Positions 40,751-49,492 of a stretch of 64,000 bases of DNA are shown in pieces. A model generated the notes under the pieces. That model was not told the DNA's origin and did not search any database. It saw only the letters and a program-made list of their open reading frames with translations. Source of the stretch: JACVRN01 sp035276685 (lineage in GTDB: Bacteria > Acidobacteriota > Blastocatellia > Pyrinomonadales > Pyrinomonadaceae); the NCBI GenBank assembly GCA_035276685.1, contig DATELK010000039.1:15416-79415 (forward strand), read 5' to 3'. Each line of letters begins with the position of its first letter. Positions within the stretch are counted from its first letter, which is position 1. The position numbers were made by a program, and so were the translations under genes.

Positions 40751-41662
40751 ATGACGAAACTCTGTATCGAAACAGTTAATCTAACGCATAAGTTTTCAAA
40801 GGACGAAACCGCTTTGGATGGCGTCAGCCTGCGGGTGCCTGAAGGCAGTATTTATGGCTTTTTAGGGCCGAACGGCGCGGGTAAAACTACTACCTTGAAG
40901 CTGATTCTCGGGCTGCTCAAAAAACAGCACGGCGAGATTACTATCTTCGGGAAACCTTTCATGAGGCATCGGGTGGAGATTTTGAAGAGCGTCGGCTCTA
41001 TGATTGAGAGCCCTTCGATTTACGGCCATCTGACTGCCGCCGAGAACCTTGAAGTCCTGCGAAAGGTGTATCAATGTCCGAAGCGGCGATTTCAGGAGGT
41101 TCTGGAACTGGTCGGGCTGGCAAACACTGGCGACAAAAGGGCTGGCCAGTTTTCTCTGGGCATGAAACAGCGTCTGAGCATTGCGATTGCGCTGCTGCAT
41201 CAACCGACGTTGCTGATTCTGGACGAGCCGACGAACGGGTTAGACCCGAACGGCATTCTCGAAGTCAGAGAGTTGTTGCAGCAGCTAAATCAGACTCATG
41301 GAATTACGATTCTCATCTCCAGCCACATACTGAGCGAAATCGAGAAACTCGTCACGCACATCGGAATTATTCGTCAAGGTAGTTTGTTATTCCAGGGGAC
41401 GTTTGCTGACTTGCTTGCGAAACAGCAGCAAACTTCACTGACAACTTTCGAGACGGACGATAATCGGCAAACTGTAGAGCTCATCACGGGGCTGAGTATC
41501 CTGGCGCAAATCGAACAGGGGAAGGTTGTAGTGCCGATGGTGGAGAGAGAGATGATTGCCGAAATTAATCGGCGGTTAGTCCACAGGGGCGTCGAGGTTT
41601 ATCAAATCAGCAGAATCAACAATAATTTGGAAGCAATATTCTTCGGCCTAATCAACGAATGA
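40751..41662 (+). CDS. ABC transporter ATP-binding protein, bacitracin/lantibiotic self-protection type
   Basis: The 303-residue ATPase subunit of an ABC exporter. Walker A GPNGAGKTT is at 39-47, signature FSLGMKQR near 134, and Walker B LLILDEPTNGLDP near 155. The segment SVGSMIESPSIYGHLTAAENLEVL is typical of the BcrA/LanF group that protects against lantibiotics and bacitracin. ATG at 40751 (MTKLCIETVNL) is chosen; an ATG at 40739 has AGGA too close, and the longer frame to 40601 overlaps the truncated gene. The stop overlaps the permease ATG (ATGA), a clear operon sign. Confidence 0.92.
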   Translation: MTKLCIETVNLTHKFSKDETALDGVSLRVPEGSIYGFLGPNGAGKTTTLKLILGLLKKQHGEITIFGKPFMRHRVEILKSVGSMIESPSIYGHLTAAENLEVLRKVYQCPKRRFQEVLELVGLANTGDKRAGQFSLGMKQRLSIAIALLHQPTLLILDEPTNGLDPNGILEVRELLQQLNQTHGITILISSHILSEIEKLVTHIGIIRQGSLLFQGTFADLLAKQQQTSLTTFETDDNRQTVELITGLSILAQIEQGKVVVPMVEREMIAEINRRLVHRGVEVYQISRINNNLEAIFFGLINE

Positions 41663-42444
41663 AACAGATCACATTTATCAATAGTTTTCAGAGCGAATGG
41701 CTCAAGAGGAAGCGCAGTCTCGCGGCGTGGCTGGTTGTGGTCGGAGCCTTTTTTACGCCCTCTATCATTTTACTGGTGCGAATAAAAGGGCGACGGGCGC
41801 TGCCCGTTTTAAATCTCGCCCCCGATTTCTGGCAGAAACTCTGGACGACGACGTGGGAATCCATGGCGGTTATTTTGCTGCCAGTAGGCATCATTATGGC
41901 CACGGGCTTGATTACGCAGCTCGAATTCAAAAATACTGCCTGGAAGCAATTACACACGACTCCGCAAGCTTACACGACTATCTTCTTCGCCAAGCTGTCG
42001 GTCATCTTAGTGATGATGGTCGAGCTCTTTATTCTGTTTAACCTCGGGATGTGCCTGTCTGCAATCATCCCTTCGATAATCTTCCATGATGTGCCTATGC
42101 CTACGGCCCCGATTCCATATAAGTTTTTTCTAAAGGGGAACATCAATTATTTCATAGACTGTCTGCCGGTGCTGGCGCTCCAATATTTGATAAGCCTACA
42201 GTTCAAAAACTTTTTGGTTCCAATCGGAGTCGGATTTATTATTTGGGTACTCGGCATTGGGATGGTTTCGTGGCAGCACAGCTACGTCTTCCCGTACGTT
42301 CATAGCAGCATAGATTTCCTGATTAGCTCCGGCCATCTCAAGCGCGAGATGCCGCTTAACCTACAGTTGCTGGCAGCCATCTATTTTACCGTCTTTACTA
42401 TCTCGGGCTGGGTCTTATACGTGACGAAACGCGATAAGGGCTGA
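41659..42444 (+). CDS. ABC transporter permease, lantibiotic-protection type
   Basis: A 261-residue inner-membrane permease with six hydrophobic helices, of the ABC-2 group partnering BcrA/LanF-type ATPases. It opens FINSFQSEWLKRKRSLAAWLVVVGAFFTP, where the SEWLKxKRS stretch is the recurrent cytoplasmic start of such permeases. It is translationally coupled to the ATPase by a 4-base overlap. Together they should export or detach a membrane-active peptide. The sensor kinase gene starts 10 bases later. Confidence 0.87.
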   Translation: MKQITFINSFQSEWLKRKRSLAAWLVVVGAFFTPSIILLVRIKGRRALPVLNLAPDFWQKLWTTTWESMAVILLPVGIIMATGLITQLEFKNTAWKQLHTTPQAYTTIFFAKLSVILVMMVELFILFNLGMCLSAIIPSIIFHDVPMPTAPIPYKFFLKGNINYFIDCLPVLALQYLISLQFKNFLVPIGVGFIIWVLGIGMVSWQHSYVFPYVHSSIDFLISSGHLKREMPLNLQLLAAIYFTVFTISGWVLYVTKRDKG

Positions 42445-42454
42445 AAGAGGCGGA

Positions 42455-43504
42455 ATGAAAAAAGGGGTCGTACCGTTACTACATCTAGGGTATTGGATAA
42501 CCCACCTGTCACTGATAGTAATGGTGTTTGCCGTCGCAACTATCCAGCGCGGAAGACCTGCCTCGCTCTCGAACGTCATGGCGCTTTCCCCACTGATATT
42601 GCTGTGGCTGCTTCCGGGTCTGCTTTCATTCTATTCCTCATACTACCTTCTGTTCCCGGGCTTTCTGTTTCGCAGAAAGATTCTGGCCTTGACTGTTTTC
42701 GCGTCTGTCAGTTGCCTGATTTCCGCGCTCTTTGGCTGCCTGGCCTCAATCGCCCTGTTCGGCTTCGACCAACCGATATTCAATGACGCGCGTGAGTTCT
42801 TCAACCTGGTCTTACTTCTGTTTTCGATTTCCGCTATTCATTGCATTCTCGCCCTGCTTATCAGGGGCTTCATCAATTGGTATGACGGAATGAAGCTGAA
42901 AGAAGAGTTGATGCGGAAGAGTCATGAAATGGAGTTGGCCCTGGTACGGTCGCAGCTTAGCCCCCACTTCCTATTTAACACCATTAACAACATAGACGTT
43001 TTAATCAAAAAGGACGCAATGAAAGCCTCAGAATATTTGAACAAACTCTCCGGCATTCTGCGCTACCTGCTGTATGAAGTGAAGGCGGAGAAGATTTCGC
43101 TCGACGATGAGCTGAAATTCGTCGAAAAATATCTGGACTTGCAGAAAATTCGCACCGCGAACCGGAACTACGTGAGCTATAAGGTGACGGGCGAGGCGCA
43201 CGACACGAGAATCGCCCCGATGCTATTCCTCCCTTTTATAGAAAACGCTTTCAAACATACCGAGAGCAATAAGAAGATTAACTCGATTAACATAGAGATT
43301 GTGATACAAAAAAGAGGGCTCAAGTTTAAATGCAGAAATACTTATCAGAACGGTTCGCACTCAGGGCAGGAGTCTGGGGGTCTGGGTAACGAGTTAATCG
43401 CGAAGCGACTGATGCTACTATACCCGGACAAGCATGCGTTGGAATTGACCAAAACGGATGGTATTTACGGAGTGGAGCTGTCGCTCGATTTGTATGGACA
43501 TTAG
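42455..43504 (+). CDS. LytS-type sensor histidine kinase
   Basis: A 349-residue membrane kinase. Four hydrophobic helices fill residues 1-140, followed by a short coiled coil and the His_kinase domain (PF06580) with the phosphorylated His in QLSPHFLFNTINN near residue 170. The ATPase part has the N-box LFLPFIENAFKHTES and GLGNELIAKRL. There is no periplasmic domain, so it probably senses within the membrane, as do sensors of cell-wall-active peptides that work with their ABC transporter. It follows the permease by 10 bases and overlaps the LytTR gene by 11. Confidence 0.92.
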   Translation: MKKGVVPLLHLGYWITHLSLIVMVFAVATIQRGRPASLSNVMALSPLILLWLLPGLLSFYSSYYLLFPGFLFRRKILALTVFASVSCLISALFGCLASIALFGFDQPIFNDAREFFNLVLLLFSISAIHCILALLIRGFINWYDGMKLKEELMRKSHEMELALVRSQLSPHFLFNTINNIDVLIKKDAMKASEYLNKLSGILRYLLYEVKAEKISLDDELKFVEKYLDLQKIRTANRNYVSYKVTGEAHDTRIAPMLFLPFIENAFKHTESNKKINSINIEIVIQKRGLKFKCRNTYQNGSHSGQESGGLGNELIAKRLMLLYPDKHALELTKTDGIYGVELSLDLYGH

Positions 43505-44195
43505 CTGCATTATAGTTGAAGACGAGCCTCTCGCCCTGGAACGTACCAGAGATTACGTACTGAAGCTGCCCTTCCTTCGTCTGCTTTCGGACTTCGACAA
43601 CGCGCTCGACGCCTTAGCATTTTTAAGGTCGAATGAGGTGGACTTAATCTTCCTGGACATCAACCTGGGCGGATTTTCGGGCATACAGTTATTAGAGACT
43701 TCAATCGTCAGGAGTCAGGTAATTCTCACCACCGCCTATCAGGAGTACGCCTTGAAAGGCTTCGACCTGAAAGTCTCGGACTTTCTTTTAAAACCTTTCA
43801 CGTTCGAGAGATTCGTTCAGGCTGTCGACCGCGTGCGCAGCACTTTGCCGGGAAGACAAGCTAGCGCTCCCCCAAAGTTCATCTTCGTCAAAACCGAAAA
43901 CCGTCTGGAAAAGGTTTACCTTCGGGAAATACTTTATATCGAAGGGATGCGTGATTACAGAAGAATCCATACCCTTAACAGACGAATCATGACGCTACAG
44001 ACTTTCACCGAGTTCGAGCGCAAGGTTCCTCCGGACATTCTATGCCGGGTGCATAAGTCCTACATGGTTTCGCTCGACAAAATCGATTCAATAGAAAGAG
44101 ACCGCATCAGAATCGGGGACCAAATCATCCCGGTCTCCGATACATATAAACAGAAGTTGTTCGCTCTCATTAACCACCCTGCTAAACATTTATAG
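43494..44195 (+). CDS. LytTR-family response regulator
   Basis: A 233-residue regulator with a receiver domain (Asp55 in DLIFLDINLGGFSG, acidic pair VEDE, Lys in FLLKPFTFERF) and a C-terminal LytTR DNA-binding domain (FVKTENRLEKVYLREILYIEG, CRVHKSYMVSLDKIDSIERDRI). ATG at 43494 (MDISCIIVEDEP) fits the family start and overlaps the kinase stop by 11 bases. It is the last gene of the transporter/two-component operon and presumably induces it. The four-gene order is typical of Bacteroidota, and base composition is lower in GC than the flanks. Confidence 0.93.
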   Translation: MDISCIIVEDEPLALERTRDYVLKLPFLRLLSDFDNALDALAFLRSNEVDLIFLDINLGGFSGIQLLETSIVRSQVILTTAYQEYALKGFDLKVSDFLLKPFTFERFVQAVDRVRSTLPGRQASAPPKFIFVKTENRLEKVYLREILYIEGMRDYRRIHTLNRRIMTLQTFTEFERKVPPDILCRVHKSYMVSLDKIDSIERDRIRIGDQIIPVSDTYKQKLFALINHPAKHL

Positions 44196-44316
44196 TTGGT
44201 TAAAAAACACGCTATCCAGGGTTCCGAATAAAATTGAAACCAAACACAAAATGGCGTCGCTTACAAAAGCATTCACGGCAATTTAAATTCTTAGGCTTTA
44301 TGATCAGTGGGATCTG

Positions 44317-44866
44317 ATGAAGAGAAAACTTACTTTGTGTCTCTTATTTCCTCTGTTAAACGTTACGAACCTTCAAAAAATTCCGAGGCTGTTCCGGGAC
44401 AACCCTACAAAAAGTTCTCTACGCGGGCCCGCTTCGGGCGCGAAATCATCTTTTACCTCTCTGAAGCGAAAGCCGGCACAAGTTCCCTAAAGATAGAGCG
44501 CGGGTTTTGGTCGTTGAAAAGCCCGGCGTCAAGTATCTTTCCCAACCGTCCGGTGGGTGTAAAGATTCCAAGGAATTTAACGTCGAACATACTCTGGTGC
44601 GTTGGGCGGAAGCGGTTGAAGCGTCAATCCGCGCCGCCCGAAAACTACCACGGCTCAGCACAGATAGAACTTTAGTCGCCGGTCACTCCGAGGGTGGATT
44701 GGTTGCCTGCCGGGTCGCCCGTGATTTGCCGCAGATTGTAACGCACGTTGCGACCCTTGCGGGCAGCGGCCTGAGCCAGCTCTTCGACCTCGTTTTGCTC
44801 GCTCGCAAAGGCGAATTTTTCGCTGACGTTTCATCAGACCCGGTGTTGGGAATTGGGCAAAAGTGA
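44317..44866 (+). pseudogene. Decayed exported alpha/beta hydrolase
   Basis: An ATG at 44317 begins with a signal-peptide-like segment (KRKLTLCLLFPLLNVT) but the frame soon closes. Conserved pieces follow in different frames: VPGQPYKKF and EIIFYLSEAKAGT in one, then ARVLVVEKPGVKYLSQPSGGCKDS, VEHTLVRWAEAVEASIRAARKL and the nucleophile elbow AGHSEGGLVACRVARDLP in another. At least two frameshifts, a loss of the segment between the YLSEAKAGT and ARVLVVEKP pieces, and a missing C-terminus (stop soon after GEFFADVS) show the gene is dead. It was an exported hydrolase of the kind that occurs elsewhere in this window. Confidence 0.75.
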
Positions 44867-44912
44867 AGCCCCCGCGACTCTGGGCAGGAGTCAATTGGGT
44901 AGCGGGGGCTTC
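44865..44912. terminator. Nested terminator-like hairpin
   Basis: Outer arms 44865-44875 and 44902-44912 (GAAGCCCCCGC / GCGGGGGCTTC, perfect) enclose an inner GACTC / GAGTC pair at 44876-44880 and 44888-44892. It directly follows the dead hydrolase gene and marks the right border of the accessory region. Confidence 0.7.
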
Positions 44913-45022
44913 TCGGCTCCGCGCTGCGGGAGGGGATTCCGCACGTGCGGTGCGCTGCACGGCCTCTCAAAGGGGGCGAGCGGCCGAACTTAAATTAAGA
45001 AAGAACCTTGTAAAAGAATCTA
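44913..45022. other. Intergenic sequence without recognised gene
   Basis: GC-rich sequence between the terminator and the small membrane gene. Short frames on both strands have no ribosome site or family resemblance. Confidence 0.45.
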
Positions 45023-45220
45023 TCAGGCGTTGCGCCAGAGGGCGGCTGTCCATGCTCGTCGCGCGCTTCCGGCGCTGGGGCGCTTGACTACGGCAGCGGG
45101 CCGAACGCGCGCAAATCGCGCATGTATGTTTCCCGCGAGCGCCCTCACTACTAAGTATGTAAAGAGCAGGCCGTAGAAGCCTATGAAGCCAGCAATCAAG
45201 AGGTATTGAGCTTTACTCAT
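45023..45220 (-). CDS. Possible small membrane protein, 65 aa
   Basis: A short frame with one convincing membrane helix (about 5-27, YLLIAGFIGFYGLLFTYLVVRAL) and a basic C-terminal tail rich in Arg/Ala. ATG at 45220 lacks a good ribosome site and the tail looks like random GC-rich coding, so the gene is uncertain. It lies between the terminator at 44865-44912 and the single-domain response regulator, on the same strand as the latter. Confidence 0.45.
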   Translation of the reverse strand: MSKAQYLLIAGFIGFYGLLFTYLVVRALAGNIHARFARVRPAAVVKRPSAGSARRAWTAALWRNA

Positions 45221-45280
45221 AACGCATAAAGGACGCCCACCCCTCAAGGCTTTTGCTGAGAACGTTCCGTCTTGAAAATA

Positions 45281-45670
45281 TCAAAAAGCGTCTAGCCTGC
45301 GCTCGGGCGCATAGCGGCGAAGCGCCGCCAGCAGTTGCTCCACGTCGAAAGGCTTCGGCAGAACAGCGTCCGCCCCGCTATCCAGACAGGTCTTCTCCAC
45401 GTCGTCGGCTGCGCTGCTCACGACCAGTATCCTTGAGTTGGGGCAGCGCCCCTTTATGTACTCCAGAATCCGCAGGCCGACTTCCGGCGTGTCCAGCACG
45501 GGCGGCAAGTGCAGGTCAAGGATTGAGACCGCAGGCTCGTAGATGGTCGTGCGCCGGATTGCCGTCGCCAGGTCATTGGCAATCATGACATCGTAATCAT
45601 CACAGAGCGTCCAGAAGAGCTGCTGAGTGATGGCTGCGTCGTCGTCTACGATTAAAAGTCTGGGCTTCAT
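45281..45670 (-). CDS. Single-domain response regulator
   Basis: A 129-residue stand-alone receiver. The acidic triad VDDD (8-11), Asp52 in SILDLHLPP, the Ser of VVSSAAD and Lys in LPKPFD are all present. The loop DLHLPPVLDTPEVGL after the phospho-acceptor is the same kind as in the NtrC-type regulator next door (DLHLPPHLDDMSEGL), so the two receivers are closely related, probably by duplication. Without an output domain it should act by protein contact or as a phosphate sink for the kinase at 47396. AAGGT precedes ATG. Confidence 0.9.
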   Translation of the reverse strand: MKPRLLIVDDDAAITQQLFWTLCDDYDVMIANDLATAIRRTTIYEPAVSILDLHLPPVLDTPEVGLRILEYIKGRCPNSRILVVSSAADDVEKTCLDSGADAVLPKPFDVEQLLAALRRYAPERRLDAF

Positions 45671-45888
45671 AAAACCTTACCTTGCTTCCCCTGCTTTCCC
45701 CGTTTGTTCTACTTGCAACGTTTGTACCGCTTGGGCCAGTCGCCGCCAGCGGTCACTTTTTCTAAACAATTTACGAACGAATCAGTTGCAAAAATCTTGC
45801 ATGTACACAACTAGCAACATAAGGGGGATTTTTATGTCTACAAATGTAGACATCTACGCGGGCGGGATTTTGCAGGTTGCTCGACTCT

Positions 45889-47277
45889 TTACGCTTCCGT
45901 TATCTGGAACTCGCTGATGAGGCGGTGCAGGTAGGAGCGACTGATGCCTAAGCGGCGCGCGGCGGCCACGCGGTTCCCGCCCTCAAGGTTGAGCGCCTGG
46001 ATAATCATGCGGCGCTTAAGGGCGGCGACAGCGCCTTCGAGCGTGGTCTCGTCCTCAGAGCTTGCGTCCGGCAAGGTGCGCAGCATCTTCTCAGGCAGGA
46101 ACTCAAGGCCAATTCGGGAGCCGGGCGTCAACACCACGAGCCGCTCAATCAGATTCTCAAGCTCGCGCACGTTGCCGGGCCATTCATACTCCTGCAAGGC
46201 TTCTATGAGAGCGGGGTCAAGCTCTACGGCCGGGCGACCGTGCTTGTCAGCGGCCTTGGCTGCGAAGTGCGCGGCCAGCAGCGGCACGTCCTCGTAGCGC
46301 TCGCGTAGCGCTGGCAGCGTCAGAGGCACCACGTTCAGGCGATAGAAGAGGTCGCGGCGAAAGCGCCCCGCCTCAACCTCCTGCTCAAGGTCCCGGTTGC
46401 TGGCGGCAATCAACCTTATATCGACCGTGATGGTCTTTGTCCCGCCGAGGCGCTCGAAGGAGCGCTCCTGTAACACGCGCAGCAGCTTGACCTGAACAGA
46501 AGGGGCAAGCTCGCTGATTTCGTCCAGAAAGAGCGTGCCGCCGTCGGCCAGCTCAAAGCGGCCTTTGCGAGCAGAGGTCGCGCCCGTGAAAGCTCCCTTC
46601 TCGTGGCCGAACAGCTCCGACTCGATGAGAGTCTCGGGAAGCGCGGCGCAGCTGACGGCCACGAAGGGGCCGCCCGCGCGCGGACTCTCTTCGTGTATGG
46701 CTCGCGCTATAAGCTCCTTGCCCGTCCCGTTCTCGCCGAGGATGAGGACGGTCGCGCTCGTGGCCGCTGCTGCACGCGCCTGCTTGATGGTCTTGGAGAG
46801 CGCGGGGCTCGCCCCTATCAGATGCGCGAAGCCACGGCAGCCGTCCAACTCCGAGCGCAGGCGTATTATCTCTCGCTCAAGACGGCGCACGCGCGCCGCC
46901 TGATGAACTATGTGCAGGACTTCGTCTGGGTCGAAAGGCTTTTCGAAGAAGCCGTAGGCACCTCGCTTAATCGTCTCAAGCGCGGCCTGTTTCATGTCCG
47001 TGCCAGTGATGACGATGACGGGCACGGGCGGGCGCAGCTTGCGCGCCTCTTCGACAATCGCCAGCCCCTCGGACATGTCGTCAAGATGGGGCGGCAGGTG
47101 AAGGTCGCTCAAGACCACGTCAATGTTTTCACGCTGAAGCATGTCGACGGCTTCAGTGCGCGCGCCAGCTTCGAGCACTCTGTACTCCTGGCTCAAAGCC
47201 CAGTAGAGCTGTCGGCGCACGCCCGTATCGTCGTCAACGACGAGCAGCGTTGCTTTATCCTGTATTCGCTCGCTCAT
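45889..47277 (-). CDS. Sigma-54-dependent response regulator (NtrC/PrsR-like)
   Basis: A 462-residue activator: receiver (Asp58), AAA+ domain with Walker A GENGTGKE (181-188) and the sigma-54 contact loop GAFTGA (228-233), then a Fis-type helix-turn-helix (EGGNRVAAARRLGISRSYLHRLI). The receiver loop LPPHLDDMSEGL and the flow into LEREIIRLRSEL resemble PrsR-type regulators of PEP-CTERM/exosortase genomes, but no exosortase or PEP-CTERM protein is seen here. ATG at 47277 is used; a GTG six codons upstream is possible. Its partner kinase is 118 bases upstream. Promoters with GG-N10-GC elements should be its targets. Confidence 0.93.
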   Translation of the reverse strand: MSERIQDKATLLVVDDDTGVRRQLYWALSQEYRVLEAGARTEAVDMLQRENIDVVLSDLHLPPHLDDMSEGLAIVEEARKLRPPVPVIVITGTDMKQAALETIKRGAYGFFEKPFDPDEVLHIVHQAARVRRLEREIIRLRSELDGCRGFAHLIGASPALSKTIKQARAAAATSATVLILGENGTGKELIARAIHEESPRAGGPFVAVSCAALPETLIESELFGHEKGAFTGATSARKGRFELADGGTLFLDEISELAPSVQVKLLRVLQERSFERLGGTKTITVDIRLIAASNRDLEQEVEAGRFRRDLFYRLNVVPLTLPALRERYEDVPLLAAHFAAKAADKHGRPAVELDPALIEALQEYEWPGNVRELENLIERLVVLTPGSRIGLEFLPEKMLRTLPDASSEDETTLEGAVAALKRRMIIQALNLEGGNRVAAARRLGISRSYLHRLISEFQITEA

Positions 47278-47395
47278 ATAGGGGAGACGACCCACTCGTA
47301 CAACTTAGCATCGGAGAGCAATCGGAAAATCTCTCCAGCCTACTGACCCTTAATGTTCTATGGAAAAACTGAAATGAAGACCCCCAGACCCTCAC

Positions 47396-49354
47396 TCAGA
47401 GCCGCTTTTGTTGTGATGTCCGGCTCTCAATCCCCTCGCGGTCTGTGACCTGTTTTGATGGTAACACGACGCGAAAGTAAGTGCCAACGCCCTTTTGCGA
47501 TTCGACCTGAATTTCTCCGCCGTGCGCCCGCACCACTTCGCGGCAGGTGTAGAGCCCAAGGCCCACGCCCTTCTTCTTCGTCGTGGCGAAGGGACGGAAA
47601 AGCTGCTTGTGCTGAAAGTCCTCGCTCATGCCGGGGCCTGTGTCGCGCACGCCGAAGAAGACCTTCTCGCCGGGCAGGAGCCCGCCGTCTATTGTCAAGG
47701 TTCCGGCCGCCGAGCCCATGGCCTCAAAAGCATTCAGGACCAGATTCTCCACGACCTTTTCCATGCGCTCCGCATCGACGCTTGCGACGAGCGCTTCCGG
47801 CAGCTCGGTCTCAACTTTGTGCTGCGTGCTGTAAGGCCCGGCCGCGGTATTGAGCACGCGCCGTATGACGGGCACGAGGTCTGTGGGTCGCGGGCGTCCG
47901 AACTCGCCGCTCATGCTCCTGACGGGCTCGCTCAGCTTGGAGACGAGGTTGCGTAGCTTGTCCGTCGCTTCCGTCAAAGAGCGCATGGCGTCTGCGCGAA
48001 ACTCTTCCTGATGAAACTGGTGCTCCATGTTTCTGACAAGGAGCGAGAGCGAAGCGATGGCGTTCTTCAAATCGTGCGTGAGCATGGCGGAGAGGCGCAG
48101 GAAGGAGGCGAACTGTCGGCCTTCCGCCTCGCGCGCTATCTGCTCACGCAGCCTGTCCGTCATCTGGTTGAAGCTTTCGGCCAGCACATAAGCGTCGTTG
48201 CTCTTAGTCAGCTCTATGCGCTGGTTCAGGTCGCCCGCAGCCACGGCCGCAGCCCCCTGCGTCACCTGCTCTATGCTCTCCGCCGTGCGTCTGAGCAGCA
48301 TGTTCAGCAAGAGAGCGGTCACGAGTCCCACGAGCAGCGTCAGCCCGAGGATTATCCATCCGACACGTCTGAGGCCGCCTACCGCAAGGGAGTAGCTGCG
48401 CGAGGTGGCGAGTGAGAGGTCAAGCGACGAGATGCGCTGGAAGGCCGCGAGCAGTTGGTCGCCGTCGGGAGACGTGTAATACATGAAGCCGCCCGGCTGC
48501 GCCGCCATGGCGTCCGAGACCGCCTTGAAGGAGGGCAGGGCGCTTGAGACGGGCTGAAACTTCAGGGCATAGTTGGTGTGATAGACGATGCGGCCCGTGC
48601 GGTCAACAAAGACCACGAGCGAAGAGGCGCGGGAGGCGGTAGAAGCTGGCTGAGCCTCTGCGCCCTCCACCGCCCTTGCGGACTCCTCAAGGATGCGGTC
48701 GAGCTTTACGTCGGCGACCAGAGCGCCGCGCTCTGCATCAGCGTTTTCATCTCCGGTAAAAAGCGGCACCGTGTAGCGAACGCTCGCGCCGTATGTTTCG
48801 CGCTCCACACCTGAAGACAGAGCTTCCAGTTTCGCGGTCATCCAGACGCGCCCATCCGGCTGCGCCATGCCCGGCAGGAAATCCCTCGTCTTGAAATCGA
48901 AGTCGGAGTCGTAGCGTACCAGTCCCTCTCGCGACGGCGGCTCAAGACGAAAGAGAACCTCTCCCTTCTGATTCAGGCAGGTGATGGCCGCGTAATACTT
49001 CTGATTCCAGAAGAAGAAAGACCCGACCTCATTCGCCACGTCTTTCGGCACGCCGCCAACATCAGAGCCCTGCGCATTTGAGCCTTGCGCTGCTGCCTGC
49101 GGCACCTTCGCCGTGCGGCTTCGCAGGTATTCACTCAGGGCGGGCGAGCGTGCCAGCAGCTTCAGCTCCGCCTCTCGCTCACGCAGGGCCGTCTCGACGT
49201 TTCTGGCTATGCTCGCTGTGTCGCGCGCCGCGTCGCTCTTAAGCATCTCCTCGGCGGTGCTCACGCCGTACTGATAATTGATGACGTTGAGGGCGAGCAT
49301 CGGCAGGAAGCCAAATGCCAGGAAGAGCAGCAGGAGTTTGAGCCGTATGCCCAC
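47396..49354 (-). CDS. Sensor histidine kinase with extracytoplasmic sensor and HAMP
   Basis: A membrane kinase of about 652 residues: a first membrane helix (LKLLLLFLAFGFLPMLALNV), a large Cache-like periplasmic sensor (FFFWNQKYYAAITCLNQKGEVLF, VVFVDRTGRIVYHTNY), a second helix (RRVGWIILGLTLLVGLVTALLL), a HAMP linker (VAAGDLNQRIELTKSNDAYVLAESFNQM), the phosphoacceptor H in LSAMLTHDLKNAIASL, and an HATPase domain (NLVLNAFEAM, GVRDTGPGMSED, GLGLYTCREV). The start is unsure: the frame open to 49444 passes through a palindromic repeat, so the GTG at 49354, just before the first helix, is taken. It presumably phosphorylates the NtrC-type regulator downstream. Confidence 0.87.
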   Translation of the reverse strand: MGIRLKLLLLFLAFGFLPMLALNVINYQYGVSTAEEMLKSDAARDTASIARNVETALREREAELKLLARSPALSEYLRSRTAKVPQAAAQGSNAQGSDVGGVPKDVANEVGSFFFWNQKYYAAITCLNQKGEVLFRLEPPSREGLVRYDSDFDFKTRDFLPGMAQPDGRVWMTAKLEALSSGVERETYGASVRYTVPLFTGDENADAERGALVADVKLDRILEESARAVEGAEAQPASTASRASSLVVFVDRTGRIVYHTNYALKFQPVSSALPSFKAVSDAMAAQPGGFMYYTSPDGDQLLAAFQRISSLDLSLATSRSYSLAVGGLRRVGWIILGLTLLVGLVTALLLNMLLRRTAESIEQVTQGAAAVAAGDLNQRIELTKSNDAYVLAESFNQMTDRLREQIAREAEGRQFASFLRLSAMLTHDLKNAIASLSLLVRNMEHQFHQEEFRADAMRSLTEATDKLRNLVSKLSEPVRSMSGEFGRPRPTDLVPVIRRVLNTAAGPYSTQHKVETELPEALVASVDAERMEKVVENLVLNAFEAMGSAAGTLTIDGGLLPGEKVFFGVRDTGPGMSEDFQHKQLFRPFATTKKKGVGLGLYTCREVVRAHGGEIQVESQKGVGTYFRVVLPSKQVTDREGIESRTSQQKRL

Positions 49355-49402
49355 GCAAGGGATGCTAACAAAGGCAAAAGAAGAGGTAAATAGTAAATAC
49401 AG

Positions 49403-49492
49403 GTCAGAACCGCCTGCGGTAGCGGGCGGGTCGTACTTAAGCATGACTCTAGCCGGGAGTAATACCCGCCCGCTACCGCAGGCGGTTCTGAC
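49403..49492. repeat. Palindromic intergenic repeat, family C, full copy
   Basis: Perfect 29-base arms 49403-49431 and 49464-49492 around a 32-base centre. The right arm ends on the base before the cysQ stop codon at 49493. Partial copies of one arm end lie at 51946-51964 and 63989-64000, so this is a dispersed family. Confidence 0.88.

Noticed and set aside
44307..44675. 122-residue intact-looking frame at the dead hydrolase
   Set aside because: It holds only a middle piece of the hydrolase in one frame; the conserved elbow is in another frame, so this is a pseudogene, not a gene.
45627..45917. 96-residue plus-strand frame between the two receivers
   Set aside because: It overlaps the start of one gene and the end of the other with no supporting start site.
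49355..49444. Upstream part of the sensor-kinase frame
   Set aside because: It reads through the family C palindrome; the membrane helix begins after the GTG at 49354.
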